From Aspidapion aeneum (lineage: Eukaryota > Arthropoda > Insecta > Coleoptera > Brentidae): a DNA stretch of 64,000 bases. The stretch is taken from contig OY755038.1 in NCBI GenBank assembly GCA_963576565.1, forward strand, positions 12,849,756-12,913,755. Direction: 5' to 3'. Positions 54,701-64,000 of the stretch are shown piece after piece. How positions within the stretch are numbered: the stretch's first letter is position 1; the number at the start of each line of letters is the position of its first letter. Under the pieces are notes generated by a model. The model saw nothing but the letters and a program-made list of their open reading frames with translations, was not told the DNA's origin and made no database searches. The position numbers and the translations under genes were made by a program.

Positions 54701-57093
54701 AAAATTTTGAATTTTTATTAGCAAAAACATTACTTTTTACTCATTTTTTGTATATTCAAAAAATTCTCGGGGGGGCAAGTGCCCCTAGTGTCCCTCCCCC
54801 CCCCTGGATCCGCCACTGAGAATAACCCTTATTAGTCAAATCCAATCCGTTCAAGACGTCATAACCTGTCGAATCCGAGACTGAACGGAACAACTGCGCG
54901 CGAAGGATGTGTGTCTTTAAGCCGGGCACTCATTCACGAACCACGAGCATCGATCAACGAACGCGATCTATTCGCTAATGTGGACGGCATTGTTCGGGGC
55001 TCGCAGCGCGATATCGAAACCTTAAATTAAAAGAAAGTACCCAGTAAATTTGAGACATAAATACCCATCTCTTGAAAAAGTTTACCTACATAAATAATTT
55101 TAAATAAAAAAAAAACATTAAAAAAAATTGCTAAATTTATTTGTAATAGTTTACTTGTAAGAAAATAGTAAGCTGCCAGTCTTACTTTTTTACTTAAATT
55201 GCGAATATCTCAAAAACTAATCTATTAATTTTTGAGATAATATCAATGCTGTAAAGGAATAGAAAAACTCTTTTAAACCCGGTATCACTTGACCCACTTT
55301 CCCTCTCTAAAGTCAAGAGGTCAAAGCTACCCCAACTAGGAGTCGATAGATATAAATATTTTAAGAAAATAAAAATAATGTGTCCAAGGATTTTTTCAAA
55401 AATTTACTTTAAATACTCATAATGGCATCCCGTATACGTTTTCTGTGAACATATTACTTTAAATTGAAATTGATAATGATGATGATAACGAAAATGATTA
55501 TACGTATGTTTTATCGCTCCGCTTGTTTTGTAAAAAGAGTTTTTGCTTTTTTTTTCTGGGTAATAAATTTTGTAGTATAAAATGTAAAATAAATATATTT
55601 TGTTTACCTCACTTTACCGATAACGGTAATTACCACTTATGATTGGACAAGCTAACCTATGCACGCATTAATGCTAAAAACTGCACAGAACAGATGTGGC
55701 TTTACTCCGGCGTTGCGATCTGTATTGAGAGATGTTAAAGGAATAAGAACAATTCGCGCGTGCTCGCTTAAAGCGCCTTTAGCGGTAGATATGTAGGAAT
55801 TTCAAACGGATAACGGTAATGACGCTCTACCAGGGTACGCGTTTAAAATTTAATACTGATAACGGCAATGGCGCTCTGCCAGGGCACACGTTTAAAAATG
55901 TTATATTGATAACGGTAATGACACGCTTCCAGGTTACACATTTAAAAACGTTATAATGATAACGGTAATGACGCTCTAATAATATTTGTTTCTAACAGAC
56001 GGCGATACGGGTACTCATTAACGAACCACGAGCATCGACCAACGAACGCGATCTATTCGCTAATGTGGACGGCATTGTTCGGGGCTCGCAGCGCGATATC
56101 GAAACCTTAAATGAAAAGAAAGTACCCAGTAAATTTGAGACATAAATACACATCTCTTGAAAAAGTTTAGCCACCCACATAAATACATTTTTTAAATAAA
56201 AAAAGAACATAAAAAAAATTGCTAAATCTATTTGTAATAGTTTACTTGTAAGAAAATAGTAAGCTGTCAGTCTTACTTTTTTACTTAAATTGCGAATATC
56301 TCAAAAACTAATCTATTAATTTTTGAAATAATATCAATGCTGTAAAGGAATAGAAAAAACTCTTTTAAACCCGGTATCACTTGACCCACTTTCCCTCTCT
56401 AAAGTCAAGAGGTCAAAGCTACCCCAACTAGGAGTCGATAGATATAAATATTTTAAGAAAATAAAAATAATGTGTCCAAGGATTTTTTCAAAAATTTACT
56501 TTAAATACTCATAATGGCATCCCGTATACGTTTTCTGTGAGCATATTACTTTAAATTGAAATTGATAATGATGATGATAACGAAAATGATTATACGTATG
56601 TTTTATCGCTCCGCTTGTTTTGTAAAAAGAGTTTTGCTTTTTTTTTGGGTAATAAATTTTGTAGTATAAAATGAAAAATAAATATATTTTGTTTACCTCA
56701 CTTTACCGATAACGGTAATTACCACTTATGATTGGACAAGCTAACCTATGCACGTATTAATGCTAAAAACTGCACAGAACAGATGTGGCTTTACTCCGGC
56801 GTTGCGATCTGTATTGAGAGATGTTAAAGGAATAAGAACAATTCGCGCGTACTCGCTTAAAGCGCCCTTAGCGGTAGATATGTAGGAATTTCAAACGGAT
56901 AACGGTAATGACGCTCTACCAGGGTACGCGTTTAAAATTTAATACTGATAACGGCAATGACGCTCTTCCAGGATACCCGTTTAAAATGTTATATTGATAA
57001 CGGTAATGACACGCTTCCAGGTTGCACATTTAAAAACGTTATAATGATACCGGTAATGACGCTCTAATAATTTGTTTTTAACAGACGGCGATA

Positions 57094-57180
<87 letters not shown>

Positions 57181-59925
57181 CATTAAACTAGACTTATAGA
57201 GCAATATAATGTTGAAATTCGTATGATATATTAGGTTTTTTTATTTTAGTGATTGCAAACCTCTATCTATGTAGTGCTTTAGAGTAATATTGGAGGCAAT
57301 TTTATTTGTACAAGAAAAATAACTAATATACTAAACACTAATTTAATTTTGGATGGTAACATGAAAGGGGTACCCTTTTTCAATAATTCAATAATGACCT
57401 AATATTTATACATGTTCTCTGGGTTATTTTGTCTGGTTCAGGCAAATTTTTTTACGCTGCTGCTTGTGCGAGTCGGGCTCAGTGGCGAATCAAGGGGGGG
57501 GGGGTGGGGGGCAGAGGGGCCTAGCCTTCCCCCCTCCTTGACATAAAACTTATAATTTTTAATTCCAGAAGAAAAATAACCAATGCATAAGCCGCAATTT
57601 TTTTTGTATTAAATTTAACTGATTTTACTCAAATTTTCGCCTGCGGCACATTTTATTTGCACATAGTGGTAAACTTTAAAGTTAACTCTTATTGAATCTC
57701 GCAAAAAAAATTATTTTGTGTTTTTTTCCCTCCTTGGCCCCTCCCCCCCGAACATCCTGGATCCGCCACTGGTCGGGATTACTGGCAAAGCCATTTTGTT
57801 TTAGGCTAGTAACATATAAACCACGCATCTTCTTTTAAATGTTTTTTAAATAGTCTTTGTTTTTTGGATCCCATATAACAGGTCTATTCCTGTAATTTTC
57901 AAATAGACAATACTTTTTCATCATTCATGGTATTTTTTTTTATTTGAAGCGCATTAAACGACGACCGCCTATTGGCTCGTCGCGAATGGCTTGTTGCGCG
58001 CTGCGATCATACCTTTTTCACGTCTACATTAGCGAATTGTTCGAGGCTCGTGGCTCGGTAATGAGTACTCGGCTTTAGGTTTCACCCTTTTGCAGGTTGA
58101 AAGTAGCAGCATCACTCCAAGTCCAAACACCGACGCAAACATGATTCGGATCACTACTCAACCAGACGAATCACCCAAATCTATTTTGACCGAAATGCTT
58201 AACGACAGCATCAATACAAATTTACGATTAAGTCAACAACTAATAAATGTTGATGAATTGCTTTCTCCAAAAAAGGATGAACAGGTACATGATACAGCAC
58301 GCCACACGTATGTGTATGACTCCCTCTGTCAAATTTTGAATCCAGTATATTTTTTAGTAATTATTTTTTAGGGATTAACAGAAGAGTCTCCATTAAAACT
58401 CGAACCAAAAACTCAAACAACCCAGAGTTTAAAAAATACTTTGAGTAGATTTCTCAGCAACTTAAATTTTATAAAAAATGAACCCAAAACACAAGCCACG
58501 CCAAATAGTGGGTTTGCCACTCAACAGATCGGATCAAAACTATTCGACACTGCAAAAAGACCGGCAGAAAGTATTACCAGAAATGCTAATGAAAATGATT
58601 TTTGTTTTGAAGAAAAACCGGGTGACACTGAAAAAACTAATGATCTTGGCACTCAAAAGATTGGATTAAGACTATTCAACACTGCAAAAAAACCGGCAGA
58701 AAGTATTACCATAAATGATGAAAATGATTTTAATGTTCTTGAAGAAAAACCGAATGATACTGAAAAATCTAATGATGTATTAAGTCTTAATTATCTTGAA
58801 CATAAATCCACGACTACTAATAAAAACAAACCGAATATTACTGCGGGAAAAGTCACTGAACCAGAGAAAACAAAAACTCGCGAAATTAAAGAGCTAGCAG
58901 AATTTAATGAGCACTTAAGCCAAGAATATTTCAAGTCTAAGACTAATAACAAAACCAATTTTTTCGATGATAATGCAACTGGTAGCGAGAAAGCAAATAA
59001 AGTTTCAAAAACAAAATCTCCAGAATTGAAAGATCTAGCAGAACTTAATGAGCAGTTAAGTCAAGAATATTTCAAATCGAAGTCCAAGAATATTGAGAAA
59101 AAGAAACCCAACGATAAAGTGGTTGATAATGAAAAAACCAAAAAGTATCCAAAAACAAAATCTTGCGAACTAGAAGAGCTTGCTGAACTAAATGAGCGGT
59201 TAAGTCAAGAATATTTTAAGTCTAAGACTATTGAGAAAAAGAAACCCAACGATAAAGTGGTTGATAATGAAAAAACCAAAAAGTATCCAAAAACAAAATC
59301 TCGCGAACTAGAAGAGCTTGCTGAACTAAATGAGCGGTTAAGTCAAGAATATTTTAAGTCTAAGACTATTGAGAAAAAGAAACCCAACTATAAAGTGGGT
59401 GATAATGAAAAAACCAAAAAGTTTCCAAAAACAAAATCTCGCGAACTAGAAGAGCTTGCTGAACTAAATGAGCGGTTAAGTCAAGAATATTTTAAGTCTA
59501 AGACTATTGAGAAAAAGAAACCCAACCATAAAGCGGTTGATAATGAAAAAACCAAAAAGTATCCAAAAACAAAATCTCGCGAACTAGAAGAGCTTGCTGA
59601 TCTAAATGAGCGGTTAAGTCAAGAATTTTTTGCAAGAAAACCTGTGAATAATCAAAAGGTAAAAATGAAGAGAGGTGTTAAGAAGAATAAAAACGATTTC
59701 GATGAATACTGCGAAAAGGAGAATAATTTCAAAAAACCCACAAAAATTAAAAATAAAGTAGCTAAAAACAACGAAACTGTAGCGAAAAAAGTTAATCCGT
59801 TTGCAAGCGATCTTGAATCTTGTAAAGAGCTGAACAACAATATAACTAAGAAAGGATCAAAGAAACGTAAAGCAGATAATATTTTGAAAAATTTCGAAGC
59901 AAAGAAGAAAATGTGCCGTGAAAAG
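48518..59925 (+). CDS. unrecognised Lys/Glu-rich repeat protein, four exons, 3' incomplete
   Basis: Exons 48518-48761, 51536-51678, 58096-58284 and 58372-59925. Phases match at every junction (1, 0, 0), all are GT-AG, and the last exon ends in a perfect donor AAAAG|GTAAGT in phase 0. The gene therefore probably continues beyond the window; if unspliced it would stop at 59940. The 710 codons seen start MPLYHKKSKAGKSF. The N-terminal third is Ser-rich with SP sites (SPLQ, SPLSDS, TPSP, SPKS). Two related segments TQQIGSKLFDTAKRPAES and TQKIGLRLFNTAKKPAES follow. Then come six repeats of about 46 residues, each with a helix like LEELAELNERLSQEYFKSK. The C-terminus is basic with GSKKRKAD, a nuclear-localisation-like motif. 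I do not recognise the family; a nuclear or chromosomal role is only a guess. It is divergent from Rpt5. Confidence 0.75.
48777..49678. mobile_element. TA-flanked MITE, copy 2
   Basis: Ends TGGATAATTCTACC and GTAGAATCATCCA, TA on both sides. Interior closely matches 16541-17363, with about 100 additional bases near the right end. Confidence 0.65.
49685..50054. mobile_element. hairpin element, ~130-bp arms
   Basis: TCATTACAAAAACATTTTAT...GCCAA...CGATATTCCGTAAAAAG pairs with CTTTTTACGGAATATCG...TTGGC...AAATGTTTTTGTTATGA. Confidence 0.6.
50341..50825. mobile_element. hAT-like MITE with perfect 8-bp duplication and internal tandem repeat
   Basis: Ends CAGTGGCGGATCCAGG and CCTGGATCCGCCACTG. Flanks TTCCTATC at 50333-50340 and 50826-50833 are identical. 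The first ~175 bp, including part of the flank (CCTATC), is repeated in tandem from about 50511. Contains GCGCCGCAGGCAAAAATTTT, shared with other copies. Confidence 0.8.
50834..51535. other. intronic sequence
   Basis: Part of intron 1 of the unknown gene. Holds an (AAT)n microsatellite at 51227-51246. Nothing else recognised. Confidence 0.4.
51536..51678 (+). CDS. unknown gene exon B
   Basis: 143 nt. The acceptor ATTTGTAG enters in phase 1, as exon A requires, and donor GTAAGG|GTGAGT leaves in phase 0, as exon C requires. Encodes LNTSRMDVVASPLSDSIFFS through MGGKTVKSFVR. Phase match on both sides with no stop is the main support. Confidence 0.7.
52172..52960 (-). pseudogene. P-element/THAP9-like transposase relic
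   Basis: Minus-strand frames read DKILDKIDQVIDILRDIF (coiled-coil-like), then SFLIEQLGLLKR, a stop, PENRRYGGYPLMLASSLF and IICLPHPRNIKKLI. This is the block before the first catalytic Asp of P-element and THAP9 transposases (EQL...GRRY...LPSPRTLKR). HVLVVNLHFIEIDIK corresponds to the region where the catalytic Asp of D-E-I is expected, here replaced by Ile. A further frame, 52471-52172, is less certain and contains ECFCGEKLLSKHEKISL. Not functional. It lies in an intron of the unknown gene, on the opposite strand. Confidence 0.6.
53337..53917. mobile_element. foldback transposon, CAGGGTGTCCCATAAC ends
   Basis: TA-flanked, 581 bp. The termini CAGGGTGTCCCATAACTTAG and complement continue as GGGGCCATAG/CTATGGCCCC and AGGTGATAGA/TCTATCACCT. 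Confidence 0.7.
54088..54440. repeat. dispersed repeat related to 41497-41760
   Basis: Shares GATACCTTCCTAGC, GCCTTGAAAACAGTTTTTTG and AAATATCTCAGAAACTA. Ends near 'atgttacggacagatgg', a motif style common at the 3' ends of Helentron-related repeats. Confidence 0.45.
54542..54818. mobile_element. hAT-like MITE, degraded left end
   Basis: Right end CCTGGATCCGCCACTG, left end decayed to TTAAGGGCGGATCCAG. Internal GCGCCGCAGGCAAAAATTTT shared with 50341-50825. No clear target duplication. Confidence 0.6.
55800..55980. repeat. ~57-bp minisatellite, about four units (repeated at 56883-57066)
   Basis: Units of the type GATAACGGTAATGACGCTCT followed by CCAGGGTACGCGTTTAAAA; present in both 1.08-kb copies. 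Confidence 0.65.
57095..57176. repeat. (TA)n microsatellite
   Basis: About 41 uninterrupted TA dinucleotides directly after the second 1.08-kb copy. Confidence 0.9.
57480..57771. mobile_element. hAT-like MITE with 8-bp target duplication
   Basis: Ends CAGTGGCGAATCAAGG and CCTGGATCCGCCACTG. Flanks GTCGGGCT (57472-57479) and GTCGGGAT (57772-57779) agree at 7 of 8 bases. Nested in the 54920-58074 element. Confidence 0.75.
58096..58284 (+). CDS. unknown gene exon C
   Basis: 63 codons, VESSSITPSPNTDANMIRIT through LLSPKKDEQ. Acceptor CACCCTTTTGCAG, donor CAG|GTACAT. Confidence 0.75.
58372..59925 (+). CDS. unknown gene exon D with six 46-residue repeats
   Basis: 518 codons. Acceptor ATTTTTTAG joins in phase 0 after an 87-bp intron. 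Repeats run from about 58870 to 59640; the inner three are spaced exactly 138 bp (GAACTAGAAGAGCTTGCT at 59167, 59305 and 59443, variant at 59581) and are almost identical in DNA, so they expanded recently. Confidence 0.8.
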
Positions 59926-60116
59926 GTAAGTTCACCATGATTATACAGAGAGTTCCAACGAAAACTTAAAAAAGGCTTTTTCGGGTATTTCTTGATGGAA
60001 TTATCTCAAAAACGAATCGATAGGTTTTTCGAAATTTTTACCCAATTTCTCGTTTTTAAAGCAAGATACCACTCAACCCACTGTTTCTATTCAAAATTTC
60101 GGGATAATGTTTACAA
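59926..60116. other. start of a putative intron
   Basis: Follows the strong donor at 59926; nothing recognised before the satellite begins. Confidence 0.4.
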
Positions 60117-63100
60117 CAATTTTTCGTGGCTAAGCGGGCATAGAAAGATTTTGTTTCTTTTGTATTTTTCCGTGGGCAGCTCGAAAGCTGTACACTCACA
60201 TTGACAGTTAATTGTTTCGTCCTTAAGGGACTCTTCAGAACACTGCATGGTCAATGTGACACTTTTGTAAAGTTATCGGTATATGAATCTCATCTTTTCG
60301 ATATTGGTAAGAGAAATGAAAAGATAATGCCTGCGATACCGTATGCTTTCACAAACGTGGTGACATCTACAAATACAAAAGAAACTACCAGAATAAAAAC
60401 AAAAGGCAGGCAGATGAAACGAAAAACAGTACCCATGACCGTGACATAATTTGTCCCTCATGTCGGGTCAATGTATTTTGCATTTTTACCGCCTTCGCGA
60501 CGTTCTATGTCGAGTCAGCGGAGTGTCAGCCCTACAAACGTAAAGTTTAGTACCTGTGAATAAAGAAACAACAATTTTTCGTGGCTAAGCGAGCGTAGAA
60601 AGATTTTGTTTCTCTTGTATTTTTCCGTGGGCACCTCGAAAGCTGTACACTCACGGTGGTTCAAGATCTAATGGACACCTATTAAGTGTTGGCAGTTAAC
60701 TGTTTGGTCCTTAAGGGATTCTTCAGAACACAGCATGGTCAATGTGACACTTTTGTAAAGTTATCGGTATATGAATCTCATCTTACGATATTGGTAAGAG
60801 AAATGATAAAATAATGCCTGCGATATCGTATGCTTTCACAAAACTGGCGACATCTACAAATACAAAAGAATCTACCAGAGTAAAAACAAAAGGCCGGCAG
60901 ATGAAACGAAAAACAGTACCCATGACCATGACATAATTTGTCCCTCATGTCGGGTCAATGTATTTTGCATTTTTACCGCCTTCGCGACGTTCTATGTCGA
61001 GTCAGCGGAGTGTCAGCCCTACAAACGTAAAGTTTAGTACCTGTGAATAAAGAAACAACAATTTTTCGTGGCTAAGCGGGCATAGAAAGATTTTGTTCCT
61101 CTTGTATTTTCCGTGGGCAGCTCGAAAGCTGTACACCCATGGTGATCCAAGATCCAATAGACACTTATTAAGTGTTGGCAGTTAACTGTTTGGTCCTTAA
61201 GGGATTCTTCAGAACACTGCATGGTCAATGTTACCCTTTTGTAAAGCTATCGTTATATGAATCTCATCTTACGATATTGGTAAGAGAAATAAAAAAATAA
61301 TGCCTGCGATACCGTATGCTTTCACAAAAGTGGCGACATCTACAAATACAAAAGAAACTACCAGAGTAAAAACAAAAGGCAGGCAGATGAAAAGAAAAAC
61401 AGTACCCATGACCGTGACATAATTTGTCCCTCAGGTCGGGTGAATGTATTTTGCATTTTTACCGCCTTCGCGACATTCTATGTCGAGTCAGCGGAGTGTC
61501 AGTCCTACAACCGTAAATTTTAGTACCTGTGAATAAAGAAACAACAATTTTTCGTGGCTAAGCGGCCATAGAAAGATTTTGTTTCTCTTGTATTTTTCCG
61601 TGGGCAGCTCGAAAGCTGTACACCCACGGTGGTCCAAGATCTAATGGACCCCTATTAAGTGTTGGCAGTTAACTGTTTGGTCCTTAAGGGACTCTTCAGA
61701 ACACTGCATGGTCAATGTGACACTTTTGTAAAGCTATAGAGACGGTATATGAATCTCATCTTACGATATTGGTAAGAGAAATAAAGAAATAATGCCTGCG
61801 ATACCGTATGCTTTCACAAAAGTGGCGACATCTATAAATACAAAAGAAACTACCAGGGTAAAAACAAAAGGCAGGCAGATGAAACGAAAAACAGTACCCA
61901 TGACCGTGACATAATTTGTCCCTCAGGTCGGGTCAATGTATTTTGCATTTTTACCGCCTTCGCGACGTTCTATGTCGAGGCAGCGGCGTGTCAGCCCTAC
62001 AAACGTAAAGTTTAGTACCTGTGAATAAAGAAACAACAATTTTTCGTGGCTAAGCGAGCGTAGAAAGATTTTGTTTCTCTTGTATTTTTCCGTGGGCAGC
62101 TCGAAAACTGTACACTCACGGTGGTTCAAGATCTAATGGACACCTATTAAGTGTTGGCAGTTAACTATTTGGTCCTTAAGGGATTCTTCAGAACACTGCA
62201 TAGTCAATGTGACACTTTTGTAAAGTTATCGGTATATGAATCTCATCTTACGATATTGGTAAGAGAAATGATAAAATAATGCCTGCGATATCGTATGCTT
62301 TCACAAAACTGGCGACATCTACAAATACAAAAGAATCAACCAGAGTAAAAACAAAAGGCAGGCAGATGAAAAGAAAAACAGTACCCATGACCGTGACATA
62401 ATTTGTCCCTCAGGTCGGGTGAATGTATTTTGCATTTTTACCGCCTTCGCGACATTCTATGCCGAGTCAGCGGAGTGTCAGTCCTACAACCGTAAATTTT
62501 AGTAATTGTGAATAAAGAAACAACAATTTTTCGTGGCTAAGCGGCCATAGAAAGATTTTGTTTCTCTTGTATTTTTCCGTGGGTAGCTCGAAAGCTGTAC
62601 ACCCACGGGGGTCCAAGATCTAATGGACACCTATTAAGTGTTGGCAGTTAATTGTTTGGTCATTAAGGGACTCTTCAGAACACTGCATGGTCAATGTGAC
62701 ACTTTTGTAAAGCTATAGAGACGGTATATGAATCTCATCTTACGATATTGGTAAGAGAAATAAAAAAATAATGCCTGCGATACCGTATGCTTTCACAAAA
62801 GTGGCGACATCTACAAATACAAAAGAAACTACCAGAGTAAAAACAAAAGGCAGGCAGATGAAACGAAAAACAGTACCCATGACCGTGATATAATTTGTCC
62901 CTCAGGTCGGGTCAATGTATTTTGCATTTTTAACGCCTTCGCGACGTTCTATGTCGAGTTAGCGGCGTGTCAGCCCTACAAACGTAAAGTTTAGTACCTG
63001 TGAATAAAAAAACAACAATTTTTCGTGGCTAAGCAGGCATAGAAGGATTTTGTTTCTCTTGTATTTTTCCGTGGGTAGCTCGAAAGCTGTATACCCATGG

Positions 63101-63945
63101 TGGTCCAAGATCCAATGGACACCTATTAAGTGTTGGCAGTTAACTGTTTGGTCCTTAAGGGATTCTTCAGAACACTGCATGGTCAATGTGACACTTTTGT
63201 AAAGTTATCGGTATATGAATCTCATCTTACGATATTGGTAAGAGAAATAAAAAAATAATGCCTGCGATACCGTATGCTTTCACAAAAGTGGCGACATCTA
63301 CAAATACAAAAGAAACTACCAGAGTAAAAACAAAAGGCAGGCAGATGAAACGAAAAACAGTACCCATGACCGTGATATAATTTGTCCCGCAGGTCGGGTG
63401 AATGTATTTTGCATTTTTACCGCCTTCGCGGCATTCTATGTCGAGTCAGCGGGTCAGTCCTACAACCGTAAATTTTAGTACCTGTGAATAAAGAAACAAC
63501 AATTTTTCGTGGCTAAGCGGCCATAGAAAGATTTTGTTTCTCTTGTATTTTTCCGTGGGTAGCTCGAAAGCTGTACACCCACGGGGGTCCAAGATCTAAT
63601 GGACACCTATTAAGTGTTGGCAGTTAACTGTTTGGTCCTTAAGGGACTCTTCAGAACACTGCATCGTCAATGTGACACTTTTGTAAAGCTATAGAGACGG
63701 TATATGAATCTCATTTTACGATATTGGTAAGAGAAATAAAAAAATAATGCCTGCGATACCGTATGCTTTCACAAAAGTGGCGACATCTACAAATACAAAA
63801 GAAACTACCAGAGTAAAAACAAAAGGCAGGCAGATGAAACGAGAAACCGTACCCATGACCGTGACATAATTTGTCCCTCAGGTCAGGTCAATGTATTTTG
63901 CATTTTTACCGCATTCACGACGTTCTATGTCGAGTCAGCGGAGTA
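60117..63945. repeat. ~487-bp satellite, about eight units
   Basis: Units begin CAATTTTTCGTGGCTAAGC at 60117, 60572, 61059, 61545, 62037, 62524, 63016 and 63500. The first is about 30 bp shorter; the others are 484-492 bp. Units at 61545, 62524 and 63500 share GCGGCCATAG and an AGAGACGG insertion, alternating with units lacking them, so a dimeric higher-order pattern is present. Short open frames are not genes. The last unit breaks off at about 63945, followed by an inverted copy of part of the unit (GACCTGACCTGAG) at the window end. Confidence 0.9.
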
Positions 63946-64000
63946 TGAGAAAAAAAGGCGCGATTTTGCATTTTTACAAAATCCATTGACCTGACCTGAG

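Larger units (their letters stand above)
54920..58074. mobile_element. 3.2-kb element with ~110-bp inverted ends and 3-bp TTA duplication
   Basis: Ends AGCCGGGCACTCATTCACGA and, in complement, AGCCGAGTACTCATTACCGA, followed on both sides by AGCGAAT/ATTCGCTAATGT and the GCAGCGCG block. Flanked by TTA (54917-54919 and 58075-58077), the target type of PIF/Harbinger. The interior is two direct ~1.08-kb copies (54926-56007 and 56008-57085), then (TA)n and a hAT MITE. No transposase seen, so non-autonomous. Ends 21 nt before exon C. Confidence 0.6.

Noticed and set aside
57095..57176. Possible replication origin or matrix-attachment site at the long TA tract
   Set aside because: A simple microsatellite inside a transposon explains it; no further evidence.
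58079..58095. Alternative acceptor CGGCTTTAG|GT contributed by the transposon end, which would fuse exon A directly to exon C in frame
   Set aside because: It works only if exon B is skipped; exon B fits both phases, and the pyrimidine-rich CACCCTTTTGCAG is the better acceptor. A minor isoform cannot be excluded.
61034..63186. Repeated 64-75-codon minus-strand frames in the satellite
   Set aside because: Recur only because the unit recurs; frames are broken in most units and the peptides match nothing.

Overview
This is an AT-rich, repeat-saturated stretch of an animal nuclear genome, most probably an insect with a large, transposon-rich genome. The evidence is spliced genes with GT-AG introns, an insect-like proteasome ATPase (C-terminal NYYA), insect-type mariner, DUF4817 and P-element/THAP9-like transposase relics, LINE 3' ends with AATTG-type tails, and (GTCT)n-bearing repeats of mini-me/Helentron type. 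I cannot fix the order from sequence alone; a beetle-like genome would fit. There is no operon, CRISPR array or prokaryotic feature, and I saw no convincing tRNA or rRNA gene.

Layout. 1-6.84 kb: nested transposons (mini-me-like repeats, a DUF4817 transposon relic, a mariner relic, and a LINE flanked by a 14-bp target duplication). 6.85-15.6 kb: three intronless methylmalonate-semialdehyde dehydrogenase (ALDH6A1-like) copies: one full length, one 5'-truncated and chimeric, one decayed. They are interleaved with two copies of an element that encodes a spliced tyrosine recombinase. One recombinase copy is broken; the other keeps a complete 316-codon frame with all catalytic residues. A direct duplication of about 3.4 kb explains the arrangement. 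15.6-25.5 kb: small DNA transposons, a LINE 3' fragment, and a 6.8-kb complex repeat with one foldback insertion. 25.57-45.71 kb, minus strand: a complete nine-exon gene for 26S proteasome regulatory ATPase Rpt5 (PSMC3), 427 aa. Its introns, up to 7.6 kb, are packed with nested foldback transposons, mini-me-like repeats and minisatellites. 45.7-48.5 kb: the intergenic region between two divergent genes, with a CRE-like site near the Rpt5 start. 48.52-59.93 kb, plus strand: at least four coding exons of an unrecognised lysine/glutamate-rich protein with six 46-residue repeats; it very probably continues past the window. 60.1-63.9 kb: a satellite with a period near 487 bp.

How it fits together. 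The two host genes are a housekeeping proteolysis gene and a divergently transcribed, unidentified gene with a monopartite nuclear-localisation-like motif. Neither is visibly broken, although four transposons sit within 15-26 nt of their splice junctions. The most unusual part is 6.85-15.6 kb, where a recombinase-bearing element lies in the 3' flank of a metabolic gene and has been co-duplicated with it. Exon coordinates were derived by hand from reading frame, splice dinucleotides and family knowledge. Transposon classes rest on termini, target duplications and short protein matches, not on database searches.
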